Shown: positions 26,942 through 36,085, counted from the stretch's first letter. The stretch is DNA of 64,000 bases from Caulobacter sp. Root1455 (GCF_001426905.1 NZ_LMFQ01000024.1:66942-130941); one strand, 5' to 3'. Made by a program: numbers and translations. Notes: generated by a model not told the origin, from the letters alone.

Positions 26942-27765
26942 TGAGCGGCACCGCCGATCCCTACGCCGCCCAGGCCCACGCGCGGGCCCAGGCCGGGACC
27001 CGGGCCGAGGCCATGCCCACCGTGCCGGCCACCGACGCCGTCGACCTGCCGCTGGGCGTCGCCGCCGACGACGTGGTCTGGGACGAGACGATCGCGCCGG
27101 GCGGCTATGCCGGCCGCCAGATCGCGCGCGGGACCCGCCTGCGCCTGACCGACCTGGCCGGCGACGCCAGCCCGTCGCTGCTGCTGTTCAACGCCGAGCG
27201 CCCGGTCGAGCGCCTGAACATCGCCGACACCCTGAAGGTGCAGTGGAACGGTTATCTGGGCCAAGGGCGCCTGCTGCTGTCGGACATGGGCCGGGTGCTG
27301 GCCAGCCTGGTGGAGGACACGGCCGGGACCCACGACGCCTTCTGCGGCGCCTCCAGCCAGGCCAGCAACGCCCGCAAGTACGGCGACGGCTTCAACCACG
27401 GCGCCCACCCCAACGCCCGCGACCGCTTCTCGCTGGGCGTGGCCAAGTTCGGCCTGGGCCGCAAGGACATCCATCCGTGCCTGAACCTGTTCAAGGATGT
27501 GCGGATCGCCCAGGGCGGCGAGACGGTGATCGATGTCGGCCCCTACCCGCCGGGTCGGTTCGTCACCCTGCGCGCCGAGATGGACCTGATCGTCGTGGTC
27601 GCCAACTGCCCGCACGTGCTGGACCCGCGCCCCGACTATGCGGCGACCGCCCTGCGCGCCACCGCCTGGCGCGGCCAGGTCACCCCCGAGGCCGATCCGA
27701 TCCGCAACGCGACGCCGGAAGGCCTGCGCGCCTTCCTCAACGTCGAAGACTACTACCGTCACTGA
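26941..27765 (+). CDS. Urea carboxylase-associated protein 2 (UAAP2); probable carboxyguanidine deiminase subunit
   Basis: A 274-residue DUF1989-family protein with FCGASSQASNARKYGDGFNHGAHPNARDRF and the C-terminal VVVANCPHVLDPR motif that identify the family. Work on these operons (Schneider and colleagues, 2020, from memory) reassigned UAAP1 plus UAAP2 as a heteromeric carboxyguanidine deiminase, which converts the carboxylase product to allophanate and releases ammonia. The conserved Cys and His residues may bind metal. It starts with AAGGAG nine bases upstream and overlaps the NikR-like stop (TGATG), and the next gene follows after 7 bp. The first ~40 residues are Ala-rich and variable. 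Confidence 0.87.
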   Translation: MSGTADPYAAQAHARAQAGTRAEAMPTVPATDAVDLPLGVAADDVVWDETIAPGGYAGRQIARGTRLRLTDLAGDASPSLLLFNAERPVERLNIADTLKVQWNGYLGQGRLLLSDMGRVLASLVEDTAGTHDAFCGASSQASNARKYGDGFNHGAHPNARDRFSLGVAKFGLGRKDIHPCLNLFKDVRIAQGGETVIDVGPYPPGRFVTLRAEMDLIVVVANCPHVLDPRPDYAATALRATAWRGQVTPEADPIRNATPEGLRAFLNVEDYYRH

Positions 27766-27772
27766 GGGCCGC

Positions 27773-28402
27773 ATGACGCACACCCCGCCCCCGCTGTCCG
27801 GAACCGTGGTCCACGACGAGGTCGTGCCCGCCCGCGCGCCCTGGCTGCACGAGGTCAAGGCTGGCCAGACCCTGCGGATCGTCGATCTGGAGGGCAACCA
27901 GGCGGTCGACTTCCTGGCCTACAGCGCGGCCGACGACGCCGAGCGCTACAGCGCCCAGGACACCATCGCCGCCCAGGGCAACGTCTTCCTGCGCGAGGGC
28001 TCGGTGCTGCTGTCCAACGAGGGCGCGCCGATGATGACGGTCACCGCCACGGCCGTGGCCTATCACGACACCATCGGCGGGGCCTGCTCCTGCGAGAGCA
28101 ACACCCTGCGCTACGGCCACCACACCAAGGCTCAGCACGCCTGCGTCGAGAACTTCCTGACCGCCAACGCCCGCCACGGACGCGGCAAGCGCGACATGGT
28201 CAGCAACGTCAACTGGTTCATGAACGTGCCGGTCGAGGCCGACGGGGCCCTGGGCATCGTCGACGGCATCTCGGCCCCCGGCCTCTATGTCGACCTGCGG
28301 GCCGAGATGGACGTGGTGGTGGTGGTCTCCAACTGCCCGCAGATCAACAACCCCTGCAACGGCTTCAATCCGACGCCTGTGCGCATGATCGTTTCGGAAT
28401 AG
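27773..28402 (+). CDS. Urea carboxylase-associated protein 1 (UAAP1); probable carboxyguanidine deiminase subunit
   Basis: A 209-residue DUF1989-family protein, paralogous to its upstream neighbour. Key segments are LRIVDLEGNQAVDFLAY, GGACSCESNTLRYGHHT and VVVSNCPQINNPCNGFNPTPVR. The CSCESN cluster is present here but not in UAAP2, consistent with two different subunits. ATG 27773 is preceded by GAGGG and lies 7 bp after the previous stop; reading further upstream would run into the previous gene in another frame. It acts between the carboxylase and allophanate hydrolase. Confidence 0.87.
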   Translation: MTHTPPPLSGTVVHDEVVPARAPWLHEVKAGQTLRIVDLEGNQAVDFLAYSAADDAERYSAQDTIAAQGNVFLREGSVLLSNEGAPMMTVTATAVAYHDTIGGACSCESNTLRYGHHTKAQHACVENFLTANARHGRGKRDMVSNVNWFMNVPVEADGALGIVDGISAPGLYVDLRAEMDVVVVVSNCPQINNPCNGFNPTPVRMIVSE

Positions 28403-28412
28403 GCCCGCGCCC

Positions 28413-31400
28413 ATGCTCGACAAGGTTCCTTTCGACAAGGTCCTGATCGCCAACCGCGGCGCCATCGCCTGCCGGATCATCCGTACCCTGAAGGCCATGG
28501 GCGTGAAGTCCGTGGCGGTGTTCAGCGACGCCGACGCCGGCTCGCTGCACGTCAGCCTGGCCGACGAGGCTGTGCGGATCGGCCCGGCGCCGGCGGCGGA
28601 AAGCTATCTGCGCGCCGACCTGATCCTGGCGGCGGCCAAGGCGACGGGCGCCCAGGCCATTCATCCGGGATACGGTTTCCTCAGCGAAAACGCGGACTTC
28701 GCGGAATCTTGTGAAGCGGCGGGGATCGCCTTCGTCGGTCCGACCGCCGACAACATCCGCGCCTTCGGCCTCAAGCACACGGCCCGCGACCTGGCCCAGG
28801 CCCACGGCGTGCCCCTGGCGCCGGGCACCGACCTGCTGATCGATCCGGCGGCGGCCCTGGAAGCGGCCGAACGCATCGGTTTCCCGGTCATCCTGAAGGC
28901 CACGGCCGGCGGCGGCGGCATCGGCATGCGGGTCTGCGAGACGGCCGAGGCGGTCAGCGAGGCCTTCGCGGCGGTGCGGCGCCTGGCCACCGGCAATTTC
29001 AGCGACGGCGGGGTGTTCCTCGAGCGCTATGTCCGCAAGGCCCGCCACGTCGAGGTCCAGGTGTTCGGCGACGGGGCCGGCAAGGTGGTGGCCCTGGGCG
29101 AGCGCGACTGCTCGCTGCAGCGGCGCAACCAGAAGGTCGTCGAGGAGACCCCCGCCCCCGGCCTGCCCGCCGCCACCCGCGCGGCCCTGCTGGACGCCGC
29201 CGTCCGCCTGGCCAGCGCCGCCAACTACCGCTCGGCCGGCACGGTGGAGTTCCTCTACGACGCCGAGCGCGACGACTTCTTCTTCCTGGAGGTCAACACC
29301 CGGCTGCAGGTCGAGCACGGCGTCACCGAGCAGGTGACCGGCGTCGACCTGGTCGAATGGATGGTGCGCGGCGCGGCCGGCGACTTCGCCTTCCTCGACG
29401 TTCCGCCGCCCGAGCCGAAGGGCGCCTCGATCCAGGCGCGGCTCTATGCCGAGGACCCGGCCCAGGACTACCGCCCCAGCTCCGGCGTTCTGACCCAGGT
29501 TTCGTTTCCGCCAGGCGTCCGCGCCGACGGCTGGGTGGTGGACGGGACCGAGGTCAGCGCCTTCTACGACCCGCTGCTGGCCAAGCTGATCGTCACGGCG
29601 GCCGATCGCCCGGCGGCCGTGGCGGCCTTGCAGGCGGCCCTGGACGAGACCCGGCTGGCGGGGCTGGAGACCAATCTGGACTGGCTGCGCACCGTCGTCC
29701 GCTCGGAGGCCTTCGTCAGCGGCGAGGTCTCGACGCGCGCCCTGGAGGGCGTGACCTGGACGCCCGAGACCATCCAGGTGCTCAGCGGCGGTCCGGCCAC
29801 CACCGTCCAGGACTGGCCCGGGCGCCAGGGCTACTGGGACGTCGGCGTGCCGCCGTCCGGCCCGATGGACGCCTTGGCCTTCCGGCTGGGCAACCGCCTG
29901 CTGGGCAATGGCGAGGACGCGGCGGGGCTGGAAATCACCGCCCTGGGTCCGACCCTGAAGTTCAACCGTTCCGCCGCGGTCTGCCTGACCGGCGCGGCGT
30001 TCGACGCCAAGCTCGACGGGGTGGCGGTCGAGGCCTACGCCCCGGTCGCCGTCGCCGCCGGCCAGACCCTGAAGATCGGCCGCGTGATCGGCGCGGGCCT
30101 GCGCGGTTATCTGCTGTTCCAGGGCGGGCTGGACGTGCCGGTCTATCTGGGCAGCCGCTCGACCTTCACCCTAGGCGGCTTCGGCGGCCATGCCGGGCGC
30201 AATCTGACCGCTGGCGACGTGCTGCGATTGAAGGACGCCGCCCCCGCGACGACCGCCGCGCCGCTCGCCGGGGACCTGCGCCCCGCCACGACCAAGACCT
30301 GGACCGTCCGCGTCCTGCCCGGCCCGCACGGCGCGCCGGACTTCTTCACCCCGGCCGACGTGGCGATGATCGGCGGCACGGACTGGAAGGTCCACTACAA
30401 CTCCAACCGCACCGGCGTTCGCCTGGTCGGCCCCAAGCCCGAGTGGGCCCGTCGCGACGGGGGCGAGGCCGGGCTGCATCCGTCCAACATCCACGACAAC
30501 GCCTACGCCATCGGGGCCGTCGACTTCACCGGCGACATGCCGATCATCCTGGGTCCGGACGGCCCGTCGCTGGGCGGCTTCGTCTGTCCGTTCGTGATCG
30601 TCCAGGCCGACCTGTGGAAGGCCGGGCAGCTGGCGCCGGGGGATACGGTGCGGTTCGACGTGGTGGACGACGCGGCGGCGGCGGAGGCGTTGGCGGAGCA
30701 GGAAATCCTGCTCGAAACGCTCCGCGAACCTCCCCCCGTGGGGGAGGTGTCGGCGAAGCCGACGGAGGGGGGAGAACCTGTTCTTCAGGAACTCCCCGAA
30801 CAGGGCCATCGCCCCCACGTCACCTATCGCCGCCAAGGCGACCAGCACCTCCTCGTCGAGTACGGCCCCATCGTCCTCGACCTCGAACTCCGCCTGCGCA
30901 TCCACGCCCTGCTGCTGGACCTGCGGGCCCTGGCCCTGCCCGGCGTCATCGACCTGACGCCCGGCATCCGTTCGCTGCAGGTGCACTATGACAGCCGCCG
31001 CCTGACCCAGGCCGAGTTGCTGGCCGCCCTGACGGCGGCCGAGGAACGCCTGGGCGGTCTCGACGATTTCGAGATCCCGTCGCGCGTGGTCCACCTGCCG
31101 CTGAGCTGGAAAGACCCCGCGATCTATCAAACGATCGACAAGTACATGCAGGCCGTGCGCGACGACGCGCCGTGGTGTCCGGACAACATCGAGTTCATCC
31201 GCCGGGTCAACGGCTTGGCGAGCATTGATGATGTTCAGAAGATCGTCTTCGACGCCCGCTACCTGGTGATGGGCCTGGGCGACGTCTATCTGGGGGCGCC
31301 GGTCGCGACCCCGGTCGATCCGCGCCACCGTCTGGTGACCACCAAGTACAATCCCGCCCGCACCTGGACCCCGCCCAACGTGGTCGGCATCGGCGGGGCC

Positions 31401-32057
31401 TATATGTGCATCTACGGCATGGAGGGCCCCGGTGGTTACCAGCTGTTCGGGCGGACCATCCAGGTTTGGAACACCTGGCGCCAGACCGACGCCTTCGTGG
31501 ACGGCAAGCCGTGGCTGCTGCGGTTCTTCGACCAGATCCGCTTCTTCCCGGTCAGCGCCGAGGAACTGGTCGAATGGCGGCGCGACTTCCCGCTGGGCCG
31601 CCGCCAGATCCGCATCGAGGAAGAGACCTTCCGCCTGTCGGACTATCGCCGGATGCTGGCCGAGAACGCCGACAGCATCGCGGCCTTCCAGGCCACGCGC
31701 CAGGCCGCCTTCGACGCCGAGCGCGCCGAATGGGAGGCCAAGGGCGAGTTCGCGCGCGTCGAGGCCCTGTCCGGCGTGGCCGACGACGGCGGCGAGGCGG
31801 CGGCCGTCACCGTTCCCGACGGCAGCGACCTGGTCGAGGCCCCGCTGGGCGGCAATGTCTGGAAGGTGCTGGTCGAGCCCGGCCAACGGGTCGAGGCCGG
31901 GACGGTGATCGCCGTGATCGAGGCCATGAAGGCCGAGTGCGACGTCAACAGCCCGACGGCCGGCGTGGTGACCGCCGTCTACGCCCAGCCGGCCCAGGCC
32001 ATCGCCGCCGGCGCGCCGATCGTGGCGATCGCGCCCGATCTGGAGGCGGCGGCATGA
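28413..32057 (+). CDS. Biotin-dependent urea/guanidine carboxylase
   Basis: A 1214-residue single-chain carboxylase. Domains in order: biotin carboxylase (about 1-450, KVLIANRGAIACRIIRT, the ATP-grasp loop GGGGIGMR and EVNTRLQVEHGVTE), a carboxyltransferase half related to allophanate hydrolase subunit 2 (about 455-765, ending in FVCPFVIVQADLWKAGQL), the subunit 1-like half (about 800-1050, HLLVEYGPIVLDLELRLRIHAL), and a biotin carrier domain with biotinyl-Lys1173 in EAMKAE. It uses ATP and bicarbonate. Enzymes of this type encoded beside UAAP1/UAAP2 have been shown to prefer guanidine over urea; the substrate here is inferred from that context. A palindromic repeat is inserted in frame in the linker near residues 772-788. 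Confidence 0.92.
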   Translation: MLDKVPFDKVLIANRGAIACRIIRTLKAMGVKSVAVFSDADAGSLHVSLADEAVRIGPAPAAESYLRADLILAAAKATGAQAIHPGYGFLSENADFAESCEAAGIAFVGPTADNIRAFGLKHTARDLAQAHGVPLAPGTDLLIDPAAALEAAERIGFPVILKATAGGGGIGMRVCETAEAVSEAFAAVRRLATGNFSDGGVFLERYVRKARHVEVQVFGDGAGKVVALGERDCSLQRRNQKVVEETPAPGLPAATRAALLDAAVRLASAANYRSAGTVEFLYDAERDDFFFLEVNTRLQVEHGVTEQVTGVDLVEWMVRGAAGDFAFLDVPPPEPKGASIQARLYAEDPAQDYRPSSGVLTQVSFPPGVRADGWVVDGTEVSAFYDPLLAKLIVTAADRPAAVAALQAALDETRLAGLETNLDWLRTVVRSEAFVSGEVSTRALEGVTWTPETIQVLSGGPATTVQDWPGRQGYWDVGVPPSGPMDALAFRLGNRLLGNGEDAAGLEITALGPTLKFNRSAAVCLTGAAFDAKLDGVAVEAYAPVAVAAGQTLKIGRVIGAGLRGYLLFQGGLDVPVYLGSRSTFTLGGFGGHAGRNLTAGDVLRLKDAAPATTAAPLAGDLRPATTKTWTVRVLPGPHGAPDFFTPADVAMIGGTDWKVHYNSNRTGVRLVGPKPEWARRDGGEAGLHPSNIHDNAYAIGAVDFTGDMPIILGPDGPSLGGFVCPFVIVQADLWKAGQLAPGDTVRFDVVDDAAAAEALAEQEILLETLREPPPVGEVSAKPTEGGEPVLQELPEQGHRPHVTYRRQGDQHLLVEYGPIVLDLELRLRIHALLLDLRALALPGVIDLTPGIRSLQVHYDSRRLTQAELLAALTAAEERLGGLDDFEIPSRVVHLPLSWKDPAIYQTIDKYMQAVRDDAPWCPDNIEFIRRVNGLASIDDVQKIVFDARYLVMGLGDVYLGAPVATPVDPRHRLVTTKYNPARTWTPPNVVGIGGAYMCIYGMEGPGGYQLFGRTIQVWNTWRQTDAFVDGKPWLLRFFDQIRFFPVSAEELVEWRRDFPLGRRQIRIEEETFRLSDYRRMLAENADSIAAFQATRQAAFDAERAEWEAKGEFARVEALSGVADDGGEAAAVTVPDGSDLVEAPLGGNVWKVLVEPGQRVEAGTVIAVIEAMKAECDVNSPTAGVVTAVYAQPAQAIAAGAPIVAIAPDLEAAA
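30727..30776. repeat. Palindromic repeat inserted in frame within the carboxylase gene
   Basis: About 50 bp contains two adjacent hairpins: CCTCCCCC/GGGGGAGG (30729-30747) and GTCGGC/GCCGAC (30749-30763), bounded by C- and G-runs. From memory this is a dispersed intergenic repeat of Caulobacterales and some sphingomonads. Here it is translated (PPPVGEVSAKPTEGG) in the linker between two carboxyltransferase lobes without breaking the frame. Confidence 0.75.
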
Positions 32058-33853
32058 GCGGCTTCCGGCGCCTGTCGGTCACCGTCATCGCCGACGCCGT
32101 CAACGGCGGCGCCGGCGCTGTCGAGGTCGCCCAGGCGGCGCTCGACGCGGTCGCCGCCTATGACGAGATCCAGCCCCAGGCCTGGATCCTGCGCCTGCCC
32201 GCCGAGGCGGTCCTCGCCCAGGCCCGCGCCGTCGACACGAGGATCGCGGCCGGCGAGATCCTGCCCCTGGCCGGCGTGCCGTTCGCGGTGAAGGACAATA
32301 TCGACGTCGCCGGCTGGCCCACCAGCGCCGCCTGCCCGGCCTTCGCCTACACGCCCGAGCGCTCGGCGACCGTGGTCGAGCGGCTGGTCGCGGCCGGGGC
32401 GGTGCTGATCGGCAAGACCAATCTCGACCAGTTCGCCACCGGCCTGGTCGGGGTTCGCAGCCCCTACGGCGCGCCGCTGTGCGTGTTCGATCAGGCCTAC
32501 GTCAGCGGCGGCTCCAGCTCCGGCTCGGCCGTGGCGGTGGCGGCGGGACTGGTGGCGTTCGCCCTGGGCACCGACACCGCCGGCTCGGGCCGGGTGCCGG
32601 CCGCGTTCAACCATCTGGTCGGGCTCAAGCCGTCCAAGGGCCGCTGGAGCACGCGCGGCCTGGTTCCGGCCTGCCGCTCGCTGGACTGCATCAGCGTGTT
32701 CGCCGCCGACCTGGCCGGGGCGGCGCTGGTGGACGAGGTGCTGACGGCCTTCGATCCCGAGGACGACTATTCGCGGCGCGCGCCATCCTCGCCGCCCGCC
32801 GCGCCGGAAGGCCCCTTCCGCTTCGGCGTCCCGCGCCCAGACCAGCGCCTGTTCATGGGCGACGAGCAATCGGCCGCCCTCTACGCCGCCGCCCTCGACC
32901 GCATGACCGCCGCCGGCGGGACGCCCGTCGAGATCGACATCGCCCCGCTGCTGGACTGCGCCAAGCTGCTGTACAGCGGCCCCTGGGTGGCCGAGCGCAC
33001 GGCCGCCGTAGAAGATCTGCTGCGCGACGGTCCCGGCGCGATCCACCCGACCGTGCGCGCCATCGTCCAGGGCGGGGTGGTGGTCACCGGCGTCGAGACC
33101 TTCAAGGGCCTCTACGCCCTGGAGCGCTATCGCCGCGCGGCCGAAGCGATCTGGGACGACGTGGACGTGATGCTGCTGCCCACGGCCCCGACCATCTATC
33201 GCCTGAAGGAAGTGCTGGCCGAACCGATCGCGCTGAACGCCAATCTCGGCCTCTACACCAACTTCGTGAACCTGCTCGACATGAGCGCCCTCGCCGTCCC
33301 CGCCGGCTTCCGTGAGAACGGGACCGGCTTCGGCGTCACCCTGATCGGACCGGCCTTCGCCGACCGCGCGCTGCTGGCCCTGGCCGAGCGCTATCTGGAG
33401 ACCTTCCCCATGGCCGACACGCCCCCGCTGGACCTGACGCCGCGCAAGCCCGGCGTGAAGCTGGCCGTGGTCGGCGCCCACCTGGCCGGGATGCCGTTGC
33501 ACTGGCAGCTGACCTCGCGCGAGGCGCGGTTGGTCTCGGCGACCAGGACCGCTCCCGCCTACAAGCTCTACGCGATGGCGCGGACCACGCCGCCCAAGCC
33601 GGCGCTGATCCACGTGGGCGCCAATGAAGACGGGGGCGGCGCGTCGATCCTGGTGGAGGTCTACGAACTGGACTTCGAGGCCTTCGGCAGCTTCACGGCC
33701 GAGGTCCCCGCCCCGCTGGCCATCGGCACGGTGACCCTGGAGGACGGAACCTCCGTGAAGGGCTTCGTGGCCGAACCGCGCGCCCTGGACGGGGCGACGG
33801 ACATCACCGCCCTGGGCGGCTGGCGGGCCTATATCGCGTCGCTGGCGGGCTAG
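32054..33853 (+). CDS. atzF: Allophanate hydrolase (AtzF/Dur1-type amidase)
   Basis: A 599-residue amidase that hydrolyses allophanate to ammonia and carbon dioxide, the last step of the pathway. The amidase-signature triad is complete: Lys80 (FAVKDNID), cis-Ser154 (SGGSSSGS) and nucleophile Ser178 (DTAGSGR); the spacings 74 and 24 equal those of AtzF. The C-terminal ~130 residues (VVGAHLAGMPLHWQL onward) are the extra allophanate-hydrolase domain. ATG 32054 overlaps the carboxylase stop by 4 bp (ATGA), so the two are coupled. Confidence 0.92.
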   Translation: MSGFRRLSVTVIADAVNGGAGAVEVAQAALDAVAAYDEIQPQAWILRLPAEAVLAQARAVDTRIAAGEILPLAGVPFAVKDNIDVAGWPTSAACPAFAYTPERSATVVERLVAAGAVLIGKTNLDQFATGLVGVRSPYGAPLCVFDQAYVSGGSSSGSAVAVAAGLVAFALGTDTAGSGRVPAAFNHLVGLKPSKGRWSTRGLVPACRSLDCISVFAADLAGAALVDEVLTAFDPEDDYSRRAPSSPPAAPEGPFRFGVPRPDQRLFMGDEQSAALYAAALDRMTAAGGTPVEIDIAPLLDCAKLLYSGPWVAERTAAVEDLLRDGPGAIHPTVRAIVQGGVVVTGVETFKGLYALERYRRAAEAIWDDVDVMLLPTAPTIYRLKEVLAEPIALNANLGLYTNFVNLLDMSALAVPAGFRENGTGFGVTLIGPAFADRALLALAERYLETFPMADTPPLDLTPRKPGVKLAVVGAHLAGMPLHWQLTSREARLVSATRTAPAYKLYAMARTTPPKPALIHVGANEDGGGASILVEVYELDFEAFGSFTAEVPAPLAIGTVTLEDGTSVKGFVAEPRALDGATDITALGGWRAYIASLAG

Positions 33854-33923
33854 CCGGCGCGGCCGCGGCGCGCGTTTCAAGCATTTTTCCCCGGAATCGC
33901 TGAAAACTGCTATGATTGCTGAC

Positions 33924-33939
33924 GCGCTGACGTCAGCGC
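33924..33939. promoter_or_regulatory. Perfect 16-bp palindrome upstream of the DUF3892 gene
   Basis: GCGCTGACGTCAGCGC is fully self-complementary. It lies 95 bases before the DUF3892 ATG and just downstream of a TATGAT (33911-33916), so it may be an operator near a promoter. The binding protein is unknown. The rest of the 180-bp gap after the allophanate hydrolase shows nothing else clear. Confidence 0.5.
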
Positions 33940-34033
33940 TCTTGCACCAGCAGACAATCGTTTCGACGCCCCGGCCACGCGACCATCGCCTGGCCGGGTC
34001 TCGTCGCGCGCCCTGCCCGGACCCGGAAGCACG

Positions 34034-34357
34034 ATGACCAAGCACGCCGAAATCACCTGGATCGCTCAGAACGGACGCCACACCACCTACGAGCGGATCA
34101 CCCATGTCGGCGGCCCCTCGCCAGAGCCCTGGGCCCTGACGATCAGGCAGGCGGTCAAACTGGCCGACGCGGGCCAGCGGCGGTTCTTCGTGATGCGCGA
34201 CGGCGTCGAGGTGAAGGTCGAGGCCCTGACCAGCCGCACGGGCGCCCGCTATCTGAAGACGGCCAACGACCGCAACGAACCCCATGAGCTGTTGAAGCTT
34301 CCGGCGAACCCGGAGTTCGAGGCCCAAATGGCCGCCGCCAGCGCGCAGGTGGCCTAG
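34034..34357 (+). CDS. DUF3892 family protein
   Basis: A 107-residue protein with the DUF3892 layout: ERITHVGGPSPEPWALTIRQAVKLADAG, then RRFFVMRDGVEVKVEAL and ARYLKTANDRNEPHELLKLP. The function of the family is unknown. It sits in the convergent gap between the two halves of the nitrogen locus, 180 bp after the allophanate hydrolase and with its own palindrome upstream, so it may not belong to that pathway. Confidence 0.8.
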   Translation: MTKHAEITWIAQNGRHTTYERITHVGGPSPEPWALTIRQAVKLADAGQRRFFVMRDGVEVKVEALTSRTGARYLKTANDRNEPHELLKLPANPEFEAQMAAASAQVA

Positions 34358-34396
34358 AGCCTGTCCCTCTGGGATATGCTCTCGTTCAAACATCTT

Positions 34397-34444
34397 GAGC
34401 GTGGCGTGCGCCGAAACCGGCATCCACTTTCGGCTGCCACGCTC
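34397..34444. repeat. Palindromic repeat, probable bidirectional terminator
   Basis: GAGCGTGGC (34397-34405) pairs with GCCACGCTC (34436-34444); inside it, CCGAAACCGGCATCC...TTTCGG forms a second pairing. The core resembles a common alphaproteobacterial dispersed repeat built around CCGAAAACCGGxATCCACTTTTCGG-like sequence (recollection). It ends at the stop codon of the ABC ATPase, between converging genes. Confidence 0.65.
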
Positions 34445-35205
34445 TAGTCGCCCAGGCCCGCCAGCGCCTCGGGTCCCACCGCGCCCGGCTTGTCCAGCGG
34501 AAAGTCGTAGACCGCCGTCGAGCCGTACCGGTGCGGGGCCTGCGGGTCGCGGCGGCGCTTGTCGAAGGCCAGGACGCGGGTCCCCAGCTTGAAGGCCTCC
34601 TTGATGTCGTGGGTGACCATCATGATGGTCAGGCCGTGCTCGCGCCAAAGGCCGGTGATCAGCTCGTGCATGTCGAGGCGCACGCCGGGGTCCAGGGCCC
34701 CGAACGGCTCGTCCAGGAGCAGGATGCGCGGCTTCTTGATCAGGGCCTGGGCGATGGCCAGGCGCTGCTGCATGCCGCCCGACAGCTGGGCGGGATAGAC
34801 GTCGCCGCTGTCGCCCAGGCCGACGGCGGCCAGCATGGCGTCGGCCTGCTCCAGGGCCGCGCGACGCCTGGCGCCCGACAGCCGTCCCCGGAACATCGAA
34901 CCCGCGCAGTCCAGGCCGAACACCACGTTGTCGCGGGCGCTGAGGTGCGGGAACACCGAATATTTCTGGAACACCACGCCCCGGTCGGGGCCCGGCTCGG
35001 CGCGCAGCTTGCGGCCGTCCAGGTCGATCGCGCCCTTGGTCGGGGCCTCCTGACCCAGGGCCAGGCGCAGGAAGGTGCTCTTGCCCGCGCCGGACGGTCC
35101 GACGATCGAGACGAAGCTGCCCTGCTTGATCGACAGATCGACATTCTCGAGCACGACCTTGTCGCCGTACTCGACCCAGACGTTGCGGAAGGTCAGCAGG
35201 TCCAT
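34444..35205 (-). CDS. ABC transporter ATP-binding protein, nitrate/sulfonate/taurine type
   Basis: A 253-residue ATPase with Walker A GPSGAGKS (about residue 37), the signature LSGGMQQR, Walker B RILLLDEPFGALD and the switch MMVTHDIKEA. It powers the importer formed with the next-upstream permease and binding protein. It begins 1 bp after the permease stop region. The cargo is inferred to be guanidine or a related urea-like compound because the binding protein belongs to the family found beside urea-carboxylase operons. Confidence 0.9.
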   Translation of the reverse strand: MDLLTFRNVWVEYGDKVVLENVDLSIKQGSFVSIVGPSGAGKSTFLRLALGQEAPTKGAIDLDGRKLRAEPGPDRGVVFQKYSVFPHLSARDNVVFGLDCAGSMFRGRLSGARRRAALEQADAMLAAVGLGDSGDVYPAQLSGGMQQRLAIAQALIKKPRILLLDEPFGALDPGVRLDMHELITGLWREHGLTIMMVTHDIKEAFKLGTRVLAFDKRRRDPQAPHRYGSTAVYDFPLDKPGAVGPEALAGLGD

Positions 35206-35206
35206 C

Positions 35207-36025
35207 TCAGCGCCCCCGCGCGGGATGGGCCCAGGGGTAGAAGCGGCGGCTGACCAGCTTCAGCGCCACGTCCATGGCCACGGCCAGGATCGAGATCCAG
35301 ACGACGTAGGGCAGGATGATGTCCATCGACAGATAGCGGCGGACCAGGAAGATCCGGTAGCCCAGGCCGACATCGGCGGCGATGGCCTCGGCCGAGATCA
35401 GATAGACCCAGGCGGGACACAGCGACAGGCGCAGGCTGTCGATCAGCCGCGGCATGGCCTGGGGCAGCGCCACGCGCAGGGCCAGCTGCCAGGTGCTGGC
35501 GCCCAGGGTCTGGGCCTTGACCAGTTGCTCCTCGGGAATGGCGCCGACCTGGGCGGCCAGGTCGCGGACCATGACCGGGGTGATGCCGATGACGATCAGG
35601 GCGATCTTGGCCGTCTCGCCCAAGCCGAAGACGATGAACAGGATGGGCAGGATCGCGATCGGCGGCACCACGGCGATCGCCGCCACCAGCGGCCCGAACT
35701 TGGCCCTCAGCAGGGGCAGCAGGCCCAGGCTCAAGCCCAGCACCAGGGCGAGCGCGGTCGAGATCCCCAGAGCGGTCCCGATCCGCCTGAGGCTGGCCAC
35801 GGTGTCGACCACCAGCGGCGCGTCGCCGGTCAGCGGATCGACCCTGGCCATCATTTGCACCGCCTCGACCATGGCGGTCGGGGTCGGCAACAGCTTGTCG
35901 CGCGGGTTCTCGGCGTGGCGGGCCTGGGACGCCATCAGATAGACCAGCGCCACCGCCAGCAGAGGCACGAGGCCGAGCAGGACGCTTAGGCCGCCTCGGG
36001 GTCTGACGTTCAACAAGCGGCGCAT
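35207..36025 (-). CDS. ABC transporter permease, nitrate/sulfonate/taurine type
   Basis: A 272-residue inner-membrane protein with about six helices and the EAA loop that contacts the ATPase (EEQLVKAQTLGASTWQLALRVALPQAMP). TM1 is LSVLLGLVPLLAVALVYLMA. It follows the binding-protein gene after a 179-bp gap holding an inverted repeat, which may lower expression of the permease and ATPase relative to the binding protein. Confidence 0.9.
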   Translation of the reverse strand: MRRLLNVRPRGGLSVLLGLVPLLAVALVYLMASQARHAENPRDKLLPTPTAMVEAVQMMARVDPLTGDAPLVVDTVASLRRIGTALGISTALALVLGLSLGLLPLLRAKFGPLVAAIAVVPPIAILPILFIVFGLGETAKIALIVIGITPVMVRDLAAQVGAIPEEQLVKAQTLGASTWQLALRVALPQAMPRLIDSLRLSLCPAWVYLISAEAIAADVGLGYRIFLVRRYLSMDIILPYVVWISILAVAMDVALKLVSRRFYPWAHPARGR

Positions 36026-36085
36026 GAAGCGGGTCTGGGTCCTTTGATATCCATCAGGAAGCCGCCCTGCCCCGGCCGCCGAAAA

